64,000 nucleotides of DNA from NCBI RefSeq assembly GCF_009730915.1, contig NC_052489.1, positions 3,685,622 through 3,749,621 of the forward strand, given 5' to 3'. Of this stretch, positions 24,212 to 35,600 are shown in pieces (positions within the stretch are counted from its first letter, which is position 1; the number at the start of each line of letters is the position of its first letter). This DNA is from Dioscorea cayenensis subsp. rotundata. Its lineage: Eukaryota > Streptophyta > Magnoliopsida > Dioscoreales > Dioscoreaceae. The notes under the pieces were generated by a model. That model was not told where the DNA came from. It made no database searches and saw only the letters and a list, made by a program, of their open reading frames with translations. Made by a program: the position numbers and the translations under genes.

Positions 24212-24715
24212 AACAAGCTGGCTTCAACCCAAGACCTTCCCCTTGGAAAAAAAAAACATAATCAATTGAGCTAATGCTACCCATTATATATTGTTAAGCT
24301 ATTGAAAATAAATTAAACAAAGAAAAAAAGAAAGAAAATCATTTGCATCAACAAAAAATAAAGATAAGAAGCCCAGAAATTAGTGAATTCTTCACCAATA
24401 ACATGATGAGTACAACAATAATCCCCAAGAGGGAGGTTGAACTAGTAACACCCGAAGTTAACGAACAAACTGACTTCAACCCAAGACCTTCCCCTTGGAA
24501 AAAAAAACGTAATCAATTGAGCTAATGCTAGCCATTATATATTGTTAAGCTATTGAAAATAAATTAAACAAAGAAAAAAAAAGAAAATCATTTGCATCAA
24601 CAAAAAATAAAGATAAGAAGCCCAGAAGTGTTAGTGAGTTCTTCACCAATAACATGATGAGTACAACAATAATCCCTAAGAGGGAGGTTGAACTAGTAAC
24701 ACCCGAAGTTAACGA
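24212..24715. repeat. Tandem duplication, 2 x about 252 bp, with tRNA-like heads
   Basis: AACAAGCTGGCTTCAACCC at 24212 recurs as AACAAACTGACTTCAACCC at 24464, and the following ~250 bases are nearly identical in both copies. On the minus strand each copy contains TAGCTCAATTGATTA (RNA polymerase III A-box-like), then GGTCTTGGGTTGAAG (B-box-like), so each carries a tRNA-derived SINE-type head. Confidence 0.85.
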
Positions 24716-25500
24716 ATAGGTAAATTAATAACAACTCCAATTTAAGGTAAGAAAACTAGTAAACTTTAAATCCTTTCACATATATATAAGAGGATTTATA
24801 GTCAACTTAATTAAATAAGTAAATGAATTAAGTACAAATCCTTTATCTTCCTTAAATTATTTTTAATTATTTTGAGTTATTTTTAATTATTGTGATTTAT
24901 TAAGAGATATTTTAAATTTTTTAATCCATGAAAAGTTTTTATAAAATAAAAAATAATTTCAAAATAATTAAAAATAAGATTCTCCTCTACTATTGCTAGA
25001 TAGTCTTATCGACTCAACTAAAACCTATTTTGAACTATGTGGCTATATTGGAAACAATAATTCTTACATAAATAAAAAAAATTGTGACCTAATATTACTA
25101 ATAATTGAGTTGATATCTACAATGAAGTCGTGATCTGTCGCATAATATTGAGTACGCAACTCACTCATAGTTTGTGATTGTAAATCCCAATCTCTATATA
25201 TTAAACCTTAAGAATTTATAATAAATATCTAAATAAACATACAAACAATTTTAATCTCTGACATTTTTGCTTGGAATCTAAAACAAATACAACTAAAGTG
25301 ACAAGAGGTATATCTCTATAATAATTTAGCCACTTAACTTCATTTCTAAAATACCCAAAATTAATTAAGCATATAATCAATATCAACAACATCATATAAA
25401 AATAAGTGGGCCATTAATTTATTTTTTATTATTTTTTCCAACACCAAAACAAGCTTACTTGGTTAAAGGGGTTCAATTCCTAGCTATAGCATTTCTTCAC
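24716..25500. other. Intergenic, no gene supported
   Basis: AT-rich DNA without coding signal or recognised RNA genes. Confidence 0.5.
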
Positions 25501-25690
25501 TTATTTTTACTAAATAGTGACCGGGTCCGGGTCACCATTTTAGGTAGTGAACTACACCCCACCGTGTTGGGCCCATCGAGGTTAACCTCACTTTATTTTT
25601 ATTAAATAATGACCAGATCCGGATCACCATTTTAGTGAACTACACCCTACCATGTTGGGCCCATCGAGCATGGTTAACCTGCCCATGTTC
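25501..25690. repeat. Tandem duplication, 2 x about 92-98 bp
   Basis: TTATTTTTACTAAATAGTGACC at 25501 recurs at 25593 as a close variant. Both copies go on through GGTCACCATTTTAG or GATCACCATTTTAG, GTGAACTACACCC and TTGGGCCCATCGAG. Confidence 0.8.
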
Positions 25691-26749
25691 TTCTCTAAAT
25701 TACAAGGTAGTGATTCACATTGATTTGTCATCTTATGTAACATGTCATTGAACTTATATCCCATTTATTTATTAGCAATCAAATGATTAAATAATCTAAG
25801 AAAATCATTGCAACTCCTAAATACAAAATAACATTAATAAAAAAATAAAAGTGAAATTCTAAGTAATTTTTTTTTTATAATATGTGGGCGAGCACAATAA
25901 GCGTGGAGTTAATATTTTAATGCACTTGTGTCTTTATCCTGCATGAATTAAGATTTGAACATGTCTTCTTGGCAATGACATGAATACCCTATACAAAAAA
26001 TTTAATACCAATTAATAAACTAAGATGTCATTCCTAATTCTAAATAAATATAAGTGAATAAATTTGTTTCGTCTTTTGCATAACTTGCAAGCTATTTAAT
26101 ATTCCAAAAACAGATGGCATACAAACACATAATTGGTAAATTTTTTTGTAAAAAATACCTTGTGATTATTCTACCAATATTCCAAATTTCATGGTTTTTT
26201 TTCTTTATATACTATTATTTCCATGAATTATTGACAAGCTTGCTCACAATATTATTACATATGAATGATTGTACAAACATTTTGGCAACACAAATGCATT
26301 TCTATCTAATTATAAAAGGATTAAAAGATAATTTTATTCATTAAAAAATTTTAATAAATATTTTTTCTTTAATTTATAAGATTAATAAATGGAAAACTCT
26401 ACTGTCAAGTGCTCACTGATTGGAAGGAAAAGAACAAAAAAAAATGTCTAGATCTTAAATGAATTCCAATCAATATGTTGTATGTCCTCCCCACCACATC
26501 ACACATGACAATGTTTGTTTCCTTGTCTATATATTAATAATATTCATATTTATGTCTGTCATGTTTCCAAGTTCCAATTGTTCCTCCCTACTAACAAGTA
26601 ACAACTAATTTTAATATAACTAATTCTCAATTTAAATGCTAACATATCATTATTGTCTGATATTTGTGTTTCAATTTGAATTCTTTTATTTTATTTTATT
26701 TTATTTTTGATAATCAATGTGAATAACACAATTTACATCTTAATTATAT
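25691..26749. other. Intergenic, no gene supported
   Basis: AT-rich. A Phe/Ile-rich open frame at 26114-26344 looks like composition, not a gene. Confidence 0.5.
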
Positions 26750-26825
26750 ATTGGGAGGGAGTCAAACTCTCAACTTTTGGCATGCGAGACAAATACCTTA
26801 ACCTCATGGTCATTGTGACAAAAAC
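26750..26825 (-). mobile_element. tRNA-derived SINE-type head (degenerate)
   Basis: Read on the minus strand: TGACCATGAGGTTAAGG (A-box-like), then about 25 bases later GAGAGTTTGACTCCC (B-box-like). The spacing is close to that of a tRNA promoter, but there is no foldable acceptor stem or anticodon arm, so it is a retroposed fragment rather than a tRNA gene. Confidence 0.4.
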
Positions 26826-27454
26826 TTGATTTTTATATTATGAGAAAATTATTTGCATGTATATTATAAACTATTTTATTAGCATTTATCCTCTTATAAT
26901 TTATAATTAAGTTACAATTTTTGAAAAAATATATATTGATTTTTTTTCCTAGTTTTATTTTTGAGGATGAATGAAGTAAAGAAAGTAAATAATAGTTTAT
27001 TTTTATTAAATGTTTTAGTTGATTTTTGTCATAAAAATATATATGTAAATAAGAATAATTTATTTGAATATGTAAACAAATATTGCTTTTACATGCGTAT
27101 ATAAATAATAACACAATTTTACATGGTACATGAGTAAATATTATATCATCATCGATTTTATTTAAGTTGCATGTACCGGCCTAACAATATGTAATGCAAA
27201 AATAAGAAGATTCATGATAAGTTATAGTATAGTTTATCCATATATTACAAATTGAACAACATCTATTTATAATACAAAATTTTTTGTCGGCTTTGTTTTA
27301 ACAATATAGAAATTTTTCCATATACTATGTTCATGATATGTTGCTGCCACAACCCTTATTTTTTTTTTTGTTCGGATTCCCTATGCACCATTAATAATTA
27401 TTTAATCTTAAACTATATGTATAAAACTTATCGATATCTTGATGTAATAACTAT
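26826..27454. other. Intergenic, no gene supported
   Basis: Very AT-rich. The minus-strand frame at 26833-27114 is Ile/Asn/Lys low complexity. Confidence 0.5.
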
Positions 27455-28090
27455 TAAATCTTTTAAAATAAAGAGCCAAAACACGGAAATATAATCTTTA
27501 TACTTAATTAAATTGTTTTTTAATTAACATTTGCATTTGTGTATATGTCTTTTTGTTTAATAATGGTAGAGTTTCTATATTGAATGCATTGGATTCTCAT
27601 TTTGAAGTTTTTATACAAAGCCTTACAACTTACTCATCCTTAATAAATATTTAATTAATAAATTCAATATCAGATTAGTCATGTTCTACCATTTCATACT
27701 GATATTCGTTTATTTTTTAAATAAGAGCCAAACACGGCAATATAATCTTTACATTTAACTAAATATTTTACTATTAACATTTGTATACGAGTGTATTTCT
27801 AGTTATTTTAATAATCTAATGATTTTCATATATCTTTCATTGGATTCTCATTTTGATGATGTTACAACTCAACCCTCATGTTCTTGTTCCTACATACTCA
27901 TCATTAATAATTATTTTTTTTCAAAGGAATTATATATATATATCAAATTAGTTTCTCATATTTGAATTTTCCACCATTTCACACTGATATTAATTCATTT
28001 CTTACATATCATTAATTAAAAAATAAATATCTCCGTCTTGTAACATTTCAAATTGGTGTTACTTCAATAATAATATCTTCAATATTTTCT
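27455..28090. repeat. Diverged tandem repeats, period about 255 bp
   Basis: GAGCCAAAACACGGAAATATAA (27471) and GAGCCAAACACGGCAATATAA (27724) head two copies. Both continue with an ATTAACATTTG block, ATTGGATTCTCATTTTGA, and CCATTTCA-ACTGATATT. A third, weaker match (AAAAGCAAAAGATAGTAATG) lies in the adjoining 203-bp repeat. Confidence 0.7.
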
Positions 28091-28207
28091 CATTTCTCTC
28101 TGTATATATAATAAAATCAGAACATTTTAACTGCGGACGTTCATAAGTATCCATAGTTGACAACAATATAAGAGAGACGGAGAAAACAATGGGTAGGTTA
28201 GAATTTT

Positions 28208-28613
28208 ATTTTATTTTTAATAATTCAATGGTAGATCAATTTGTGTAGATCGGAAATCAAAGCACGTTAGATGACGTGTACTCTAACAAAATTCCAAAAT
28301 TATAGTTTTTATTTATAAACTAGAAGGTTTAGTCTATTTTTGAAATAAAAGCAAAAGATAGTAATGCAATCATTATACTTTTAATTAAATAAATTTTGTT
28401 TATTAATATTATTTTATTTTTAATAATTCAATGGTAGATCAATTTGTGTAGATCGTAAATCAAAGCACGTTAGATGACGTGTACTCTAACAAAATTCCAA
28501 AATTATAGTTTTTATTTATAAACCAGAAGGTTTAGTCTATTTTTGAAATAAAAGCAAAAGATAGTAATGCAATCATTATACTTTTAATTAAATAAATTTT
28601 GTTTATTAATATT
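28208..28613. repeat. Tandem duplication, 2 x 203 bp, near identical
   Basis: ATTTTATTTTTAATAATTCA at 28208 recurs at 28411. The two copies differ at only a few positions across 203 bases, including the CACGTTAGATGACGTGTAC segment, so the duplication is recent. Confidence 0.92.
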
Positions 28614-28724
28614 TAGATATGTGAATCAATGTGGTCACATCAAGTCATCAACCCATTTGAATATGACTCTCAAGCTCACCAAGGTAAGTTAATCCAACAC
28701 AACGTCTCATCTCCATCACATGCA

Positions 28725-29019
28725 CACGTGGCATCATTCATGTCTCTAATGATTTATTTCTAATTTTTTTAATTATTTTTTTAAAAAGTTTTTTTTTCCT
28801 CATAAAATTTTTAGTCAAGATCCAGAAGACCACGTTAACACTGCTATAATGCCCCTTAGCCACACCGCACCGTAATGTGCCACATGCCTGAATCGTTGAA
28901 GACTACGATCCCTAGGCACTTTGTACGGTGGATTACCTCCGACGATCGAATCAACAGACAAAATTCTGAGCACGTGCGCACGTGAGGAGGGTAGCAGGAT
29001 TTCATCCACCATACACGTG
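28725..29019. promoter_or_regulatory. G-box cluster upstream of the LRR gene
   Basis: Four CACGTG hexamers lie at 28725-28730, 28971-28976, 28979-28984 and 29014-29019. The middle two form the compact pair CACGTGCGCACGTG. They are 0.6-0.9 kb upstream of the LRR start codon in a GC-richer stretch, and are potential bZIP/bHLH sites. Assignment to this gene is by position only. Confidence 0.45.
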
Positions 29020-29049
29020 CCTCGCGATAAGCTCCATCGACCGATGTAA

Positions 29050-29475
29050 ATCAAACGTCTAAGAGAACAAAAACAGCCCCCGTTCTCACAACTCATTCAT
29101 CCACCATTCATTTGACCTCGAGATCATAACTCTCAACGCGGATCACCATGAGACCACATCTCAAGGCAATCTAACGGTGAGAAGCAACAGTCGTACATCG
29201 AAAACGTGAACACAAGAACCATGACCGAACACCAGTAAAACGAAATCATAGAAAACAATCACCCGTACCCGAACAAGATCATCCACCATTCATTTCGCCT
29301 CGAGATCATCACCCGCAAACCAATCATACGGTGAACCGTATCCGAGATTACCGTAAAATCAAGAGAACAAATCTGGAGGCAATCAAACGGTTAAAAACAA
29401 AAGATCGCATGGTGAGTACGTTTGTATGGGAATTCGATAGCAAAGCCAAGTATAACGAAATCTTAGAAAACAAGC
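29050..29475. repeat. Imperfect tandem repeats (182-215 bp) in LRR gene 5' flank
   Basis: CATCCACCATTCATTT plus CCTCGAGATCAT occurs at 29098 and 29280. GGCAATCTAACGG (29165) recurs as GGCAATCAAACGG (29378). CGAAATCATAGAAAAC (29241) recurs as CGAAATCTTAGAAAAC (29456). About two and a half diverged units lie immediately upstream of the LRR gene. The frame at 29331-29576 inside it has no recognisable protein. Confidence 0.75.
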
Positions 29476-29633
29476 ATCCGTTCGCGAACTTCATCTCTGG
29501 AATGATTAGCGGGACCTTCTCCTTCTCCTCCTCGTCTTCGCCTCCAATGGCGGTTCCCCCAAAACCCTATCCCTAATTCCCCTCAGATCTCCCCCTAATG
29601 GTGTTCTTTGGGATGCTCTAGGGCCTCCCAACA

Positions 29634-32600
29634 ATGGCGATCGTCACCGGCGACCGCTACATCGACTCGCTTGTCCGTTTTGTGGATCGCCGCGCTGACT
29701 CCCTCCTTGATGGCTCGCTGACTCTTCGTCTTAACCCCCTTGGTCTCCGCTATGTCCAGTCGCGTCTTGATGCGTTGCAGGAGCTTGAGGGCTTGCTTGC
29801 TGGTGCCCCTGTTGATTACCTTCGCGCCTATGTCTCTGACCTTGGTGATCACCGCGCGCTTGAGCAGCTAAGGAGGATTCTTGGGCTGTTGACTTCTTTG
29901 AAGGTGGTTTCTGTTCTTCCACCGCCGAGGGACCCTACGCCTCTGTCGTTGGTGTCGTTTGCGAGGTTGAAGGTGCTGGAGTTGAGAGGTTGTGATTTGT
30001 CGACATCTGCTGCTAAGGGTTTGCTCGGGCTCCGCGGTTGCCTTGAGAAGCTTATTTGCCATAATTCCACTGTGAGCTGCATTTTATCTGAATTTTTTCT
30101 CTCCTTTTTTTTATTTGATTAATCTTTGTTTGGAGCTAAGTTTTTCTTTTATATGCTTTTTTTTTTTAATATATATATTAGATCTCTGCTCTTTTTTATT
30201 TATTTTTTAGTTTTATTTTTTCCTTATGTTAAATTGATGATATCCTACTTTCCAATTTAGCAGTGCATTTACTGTTTTCAATTTTTAGCTTGTCGTGGCA
30301 GATGATATATTGAATTGCTGTGTTTTTCACTATAATTCCCCCCATAAAGATATTTTTAGTGAAAATTTTTTATTTTGTATAACTTTGAGATATATATTAG
30401 TTATTTATTAATTATTGTATCCTATTTGAGTTTAATGATTACTACTGAACGAGCCCCTTGTTAGCTTGTTAGTTTAAATTTCTGTAATCGCTTTTGTATT
30501 GTCTCTGATCAGCACAAGATCTGCTCCTCTTCTGTGACATGTTTTATTGAATTTGTATGGATGCTGAGTTACTCCTTGATGTTACATTGGATTAAATGGT
30601 TGAAATTTGGATTGCATATTTCAGTCCTTCGAGAGTCCATATGACAAATTTTTGAAATTTGAATTAATTTGCCTTACAATTTTATCTCATGGTTTTTGGT
30701 TTTTCTACCAATTTACTATGTGCACGGTTATCAATGTCCTTTTATATTGTGTTCTTGAAGATTTAGAAAATTCAGTTTGGAAATGCTGGTTGTGATTTTT
30801 GCTCATATAGTTAGTTCTGCTTCCTTGGTGGCATAACTCAGGATGCCCTCAGGCATGTATTTGCCAGTAGGATTGTAGACATAAAGGACTCACCAGTGTG
30901 GAGCCGGTTGTCTTTTGTCTCGTGCGCTTGTAATGGGTTGGTGCTCATGGATGAGTCCTTGCAGTTGCTTCCTGTTGTTCAAACCCTTGACCTGAGTCGG
31001 AACAGTTTCGCAAAGGTGGATAACCTTAGGAATTGCACAAAGTTGCGGCACCTTGATCTTGGTTTTAATCACTTACGGACAATTGCTTCATTAAGTGAGG
31101 TATGATTAGATCTTTTTTGTTGCTTTTATAATTATTTCTGCTTGGAGAAATATTTGTGAAAATTATCCTTTTTTAAGTTCCTAATTGTCATTCACTTGTT
31201 CAGTATATGTTCTGCTAGATCAGAAAGAAGAGTTCTTGTTCTTTTTTTTGTTAGAACAATAAAGTGGGACTTTGAACAGGGAATAAAAACTCAATAGAAG
31301 GCTTTCATAGAAAATGGTATAAATAGGTGACTGTTGCTTTGTTTATGTTATTTTGAGTTTCTATTTCGCTTGACATGCTTGAGCTCACATACCTTAATCC
31401 TTTAAATAATCATATCCAGCTGTCATTGTTTTTAAAGGAAACTCACCTTCTTATAATTCTATTTTATTATTATTTTTTTTATTTTTATTTTGTAATGAGA
31501 TTCTTAAGAAGAATTGTTTTAAGATTTGACAAAAGAATATGAGTGTGGAAAACTTTAGGGTGTATAAGTTAGCCAATAAGGAAGTTAAAAAGGGTTGTGA
31601 GCAAGGCTAGGTGTAAGTCTTATAATACGTTGCATGTTAAATTAGGTACATAAAAGAGAGAAAGATTTTTAAGAGGTTAGCTAAGGCTAGAAAAAGAAAA
31701 AGAAAGGATTTAGGGAGTGTTAGGTTGTAAAAAGTGAAGATAATAGAGTGCTAGTGAAAGATGAGGAGATTAAGGAAAGATGGAGATAATACTTTTGTAT
31801 GTTGTTTAATGTGGATAATAAGAGGAATTTAGCGTTGGAGGTCAATAATACTAAGGCTATTGATGGATTTATGTTAGAAATATTAGAGTTAGCAAAATTA
31901 AGGATGCTTCATAAGGAAAATACCATTGAATGGAAAAAGAATATTTCAGTGCCCATTTATTAGAATAAACATGACATTTAGTGTTGCAATAACTATCGTG
32001 AATTAAACTTATGAGTCATACTATGAAATTTTTGGAGAGAGCAATTGATCAAAAGTTGAGATGTGAAACAAGTGTTCTTTAAATTATTTTGTTTTATGCC
32101 TGGAAAGTCAACTATAGATGCAATTTATAATTTTATATATTAAAACAGTTGATGGAGAAATTTAGGGATAGGAAGAAAGATTTGCATGTGATTTTTATTG
32201 ATCTAGAAAAGACGTATGATATGGTACTTAGGGAGGTCCTTTGGTAGGTTTTAGAGAAGAAAGAGGTTACTACTAGGCACATAGACCTAATAAAATGTAT
32301 GTGTAATAGCTCTCTCACCAATATTAAAATAGTAGAGGAAAGACTAAAGAGTTCTCAATTATTATATGTCCACTTCAAGCCTTTCTTCAAGATTCATCCT
32401 TAAGTCCCTACTTGTTTACTTTAGTTATGTATGAACTAACTAAGCATATTTAAGATCAGATATCCTATTGTATGTTTTTTCTTGATGATATGGTCTTAAT
32501 TGATGAAAATAGGGAAGGTGTCAACTTTAAGTTGGAAATGTGCGGAAACTACTTAGAATCCAAAAGTTTTAAGTTAAGTAGTGTAAAGATGAAATATCAG

Positions 32601-35600
32601 AATGTAATTTTAATAAAAAGGTGAGTAGAAATGAGGGAGAGGTTAGGATGGATGATAATAAGATTGTAGAAATAGAAGTTTTCGGTTCCTAGGCTTTATA
32701 AATTAAGATGATGCGGAACTTTTGGAAGATGCCACAAATTCGATTAAGGCAAGTTTGGTAAAATAGAGAGCAACTTTTGGAGTTATATGTGATTATAGAA
32801 TATTTCTTAGTTGAAAGGTAAGTTTTATTAAAAAATTAGTTGGGCCAACTATGATGTACGAGTCAAAATATTGGGTTATTTACTATTTAGAAACAACATA
32901 CTCAAAGGATAAGTGTGGCTAAGATGAGAATGTTAAGATGGATTTTAAGCATAACTAAAAGGTACCAATTTAAGGAATGAACTTATTCAAAATAGATTGG
33001 GAGTAGCACCTATTACTGACAAGTTAAGACGAAATTGATTAAGATGGTATGAATATGTCCTTAGAAGACTGGTAAATGCCCCCATAAAACAAGTTGAAAA
33101 TTTTCATGTAGAGAATCATAGAAGAGGAAGAGGTAGACTTAAAAAAATGTTTAACAAGATGTCAAGAACTTTACAAAATGATATGTCTGAGCTAGGTTTA
33201 TCTAGTCTTTTGGGCCTTGATAAAACAATATGGAAGGGAAGAATTCATGTAGCTAATCCCAAATAGTTAGGACTAATGGCTTGTTGTAATGAGATCCTCA
33301 AAGAATTAGTTTCCTTTTGGTAGCCCTGTGATAAGAGATCTTAGTTTTGCAAACATTTGGGACATTAAGGTTTTGTAACTAATTGTATAATTTCTAAGAC
33401 AAAGGTAACATGTAATATGTAAAGAGTTACCCTGACTCAATCAATAATATGGCAAATTCTCTATCAGAATGAAAATATACTACAAAGTTAAACACTATCA
33501 AAATTCTAGAAGATGCAACAAAGATGATTACATTAGTGGTCATTTGACTTTGCATGCTTGAGGTAGCATTCTAGAGTGTAAGATAGAAATCGATTGTAGA
33601 CAGACTAGCATGAATATCAGTTCACATGTAATTGGATATTTTATGGAAACTCTCCTGTGTGATGTACCTCTTATGCTTTATTATTATGCTCCATGTGCAA
33701 AGTAATTCCAGATTGTTTAATCAGTTTTTCATTAAGATCCATGGTTACAGATGAGCCTCCTGCCAGATTGTTATAAAATCAATCTAGAACCTAGATTATT
33801 GCACTAGCTTATTAAAAGGCATATTGAATTATATGGTTTCTTTAGCTTAATGTTACCTCTATTCAGACACAAGGAAACTGTTTCACCGGGTAAATAACTT
33901 TGAGATCTTCTGGTCTGTTACTTCACAGGTTTCATGTCCAATTGTTAAACTGGTATTGAGGAACAATGCTTTGACAACTTTGCGAGGGATAGAGAATTTG
34001 AAGTCAGTTCAAGGTCTTGATCTTTCCTACAACATTATTTCCAGCTTTACTGAATTGGAGATCCTTGCAAGCTTGTCATGTCTCCAAAACTTATGGTTGG
34101 AAGGAAATCCAGTTTGTTGTGCCCGCTGGTATCGAAGCCATGTTTATAGTTTTTTCTCACATCCTGAAAAGGTGAGTCCTGAACAATCCATAGAAGCATA
34201 TTGTGGTATTTCTGAAATTCTTGTGTCTTTTTTTGCTTGATTTTAGCAAGTACAGTTTAGCTTATTCTGCAGGATTTGCATTCTTATTTCGCTTCCATTT
34301 CTGCTTCAGTTAAAATTAGACGACAAAGGAATTAGCACAAGGGAGTATTGGGAGAGGAATATCATTCTTGCAAGCAGGCAAAAGCAACCTGCTGGTCATG
34401 GATTTTATTTTCCAGCAAAACATGATTCTAGTAATGATAGCAGTATACATCTGAAGAGGGTATGTTGCTTTTCAATTGAATTCTTTCGCCTTTTATGATG
34501 TCCCTTTTGTAAGTTCTAATCATTTATTGTTCTGCTTAAAATTACTTAATTTATCACTCATTGAGCATCAAGGGTGGTAATGTATTTTGCTTGTATCATA
34601 TGTGTTGTCTATTTTGCTATGTCAAGAAATGGCTCTTCTAACTTCTCAAGAATGTGCTCCAATTGTAGAAAAAGAATTCTCGCCTTGCTTGCATTGAGGA
34701 TGAGGAGCAGAGAAGATATTTACTCGCAGATGCCTTGGATCAGGAATCAGCATCTTGCGACAGTGATAATGCGAAGAAAGATGAAAATACTATTTCTGAC
34801 AGTGAGACAGAAATAGTTAATTTAAGGAATAGGGTTGAGTGCCTGAAGAAGGAAAGATCGGTTCTTTGGTTGCGGGAGTTTAAAGAGTGGATGGATCAGA
34901 GCACCATGGATACTTTGGAAAGGAGTAACTGTATAGAGTTTAAGACAGTACCCAGTGGAGAAGAGGGTGTCCAACAAAGAACTATTCCAGATCATTTTGG
35001 TGAGAGCTCAAGGTATGTCCAAGATCCAGTTCTAGCTTCAGAAGGTGGGAGTAGCTCAAACATTTTGGATTCAGATATGTCATTTACAGATACTCATACG
35101 AGTGCCCCGGATACCAAGTTTGTTGACGCTAATGGAAAAGCCATATTGGAACCTTTAAGGGTGAATGGTACCCTATTTTCTATAAATGCCTCTGGTGAAA
35201 AAATTGCTGAGGCCACTACAGATCAAGGCCATCGTAAATCTCATTTGCCAATGAAAGGTGTATTTCTTTATGGTTCTTCTTCAGTTGAGGGAAGTGATCA
35301 GACTGAATCAAAGAATCATTCAGCACCACTTGCTGTCATTGACGAGATAATTGGATCTCGGTCCTCTTCCACTTTGCCTGGGTCACCTCCACAATATAAG
35401 GAGGATATTCTACACCGCCGCCTGAACTTAGAGGAGGAGTTCTGGCAACAATCAGCTGAGAGTCTGTCTCTAGCATCATCCGACAGTGATACCAGCTGTA
35501 GTGATGATGAGTCATGTAAGTTTGATTCATCAGCCTTCGAACTTTATCCACTATCCACTCAGGAATTAGTTAAACGGCCCACTAGTGTGGCCACTTCCGC

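Noticed and set aside
28815..29096. 93-codon minus-strand frame in the LRR gene upstream region
   Set aside because: It lies in imperfect tandem repeats and GC-richer DNA, with no family resemblance and no conserved start context.
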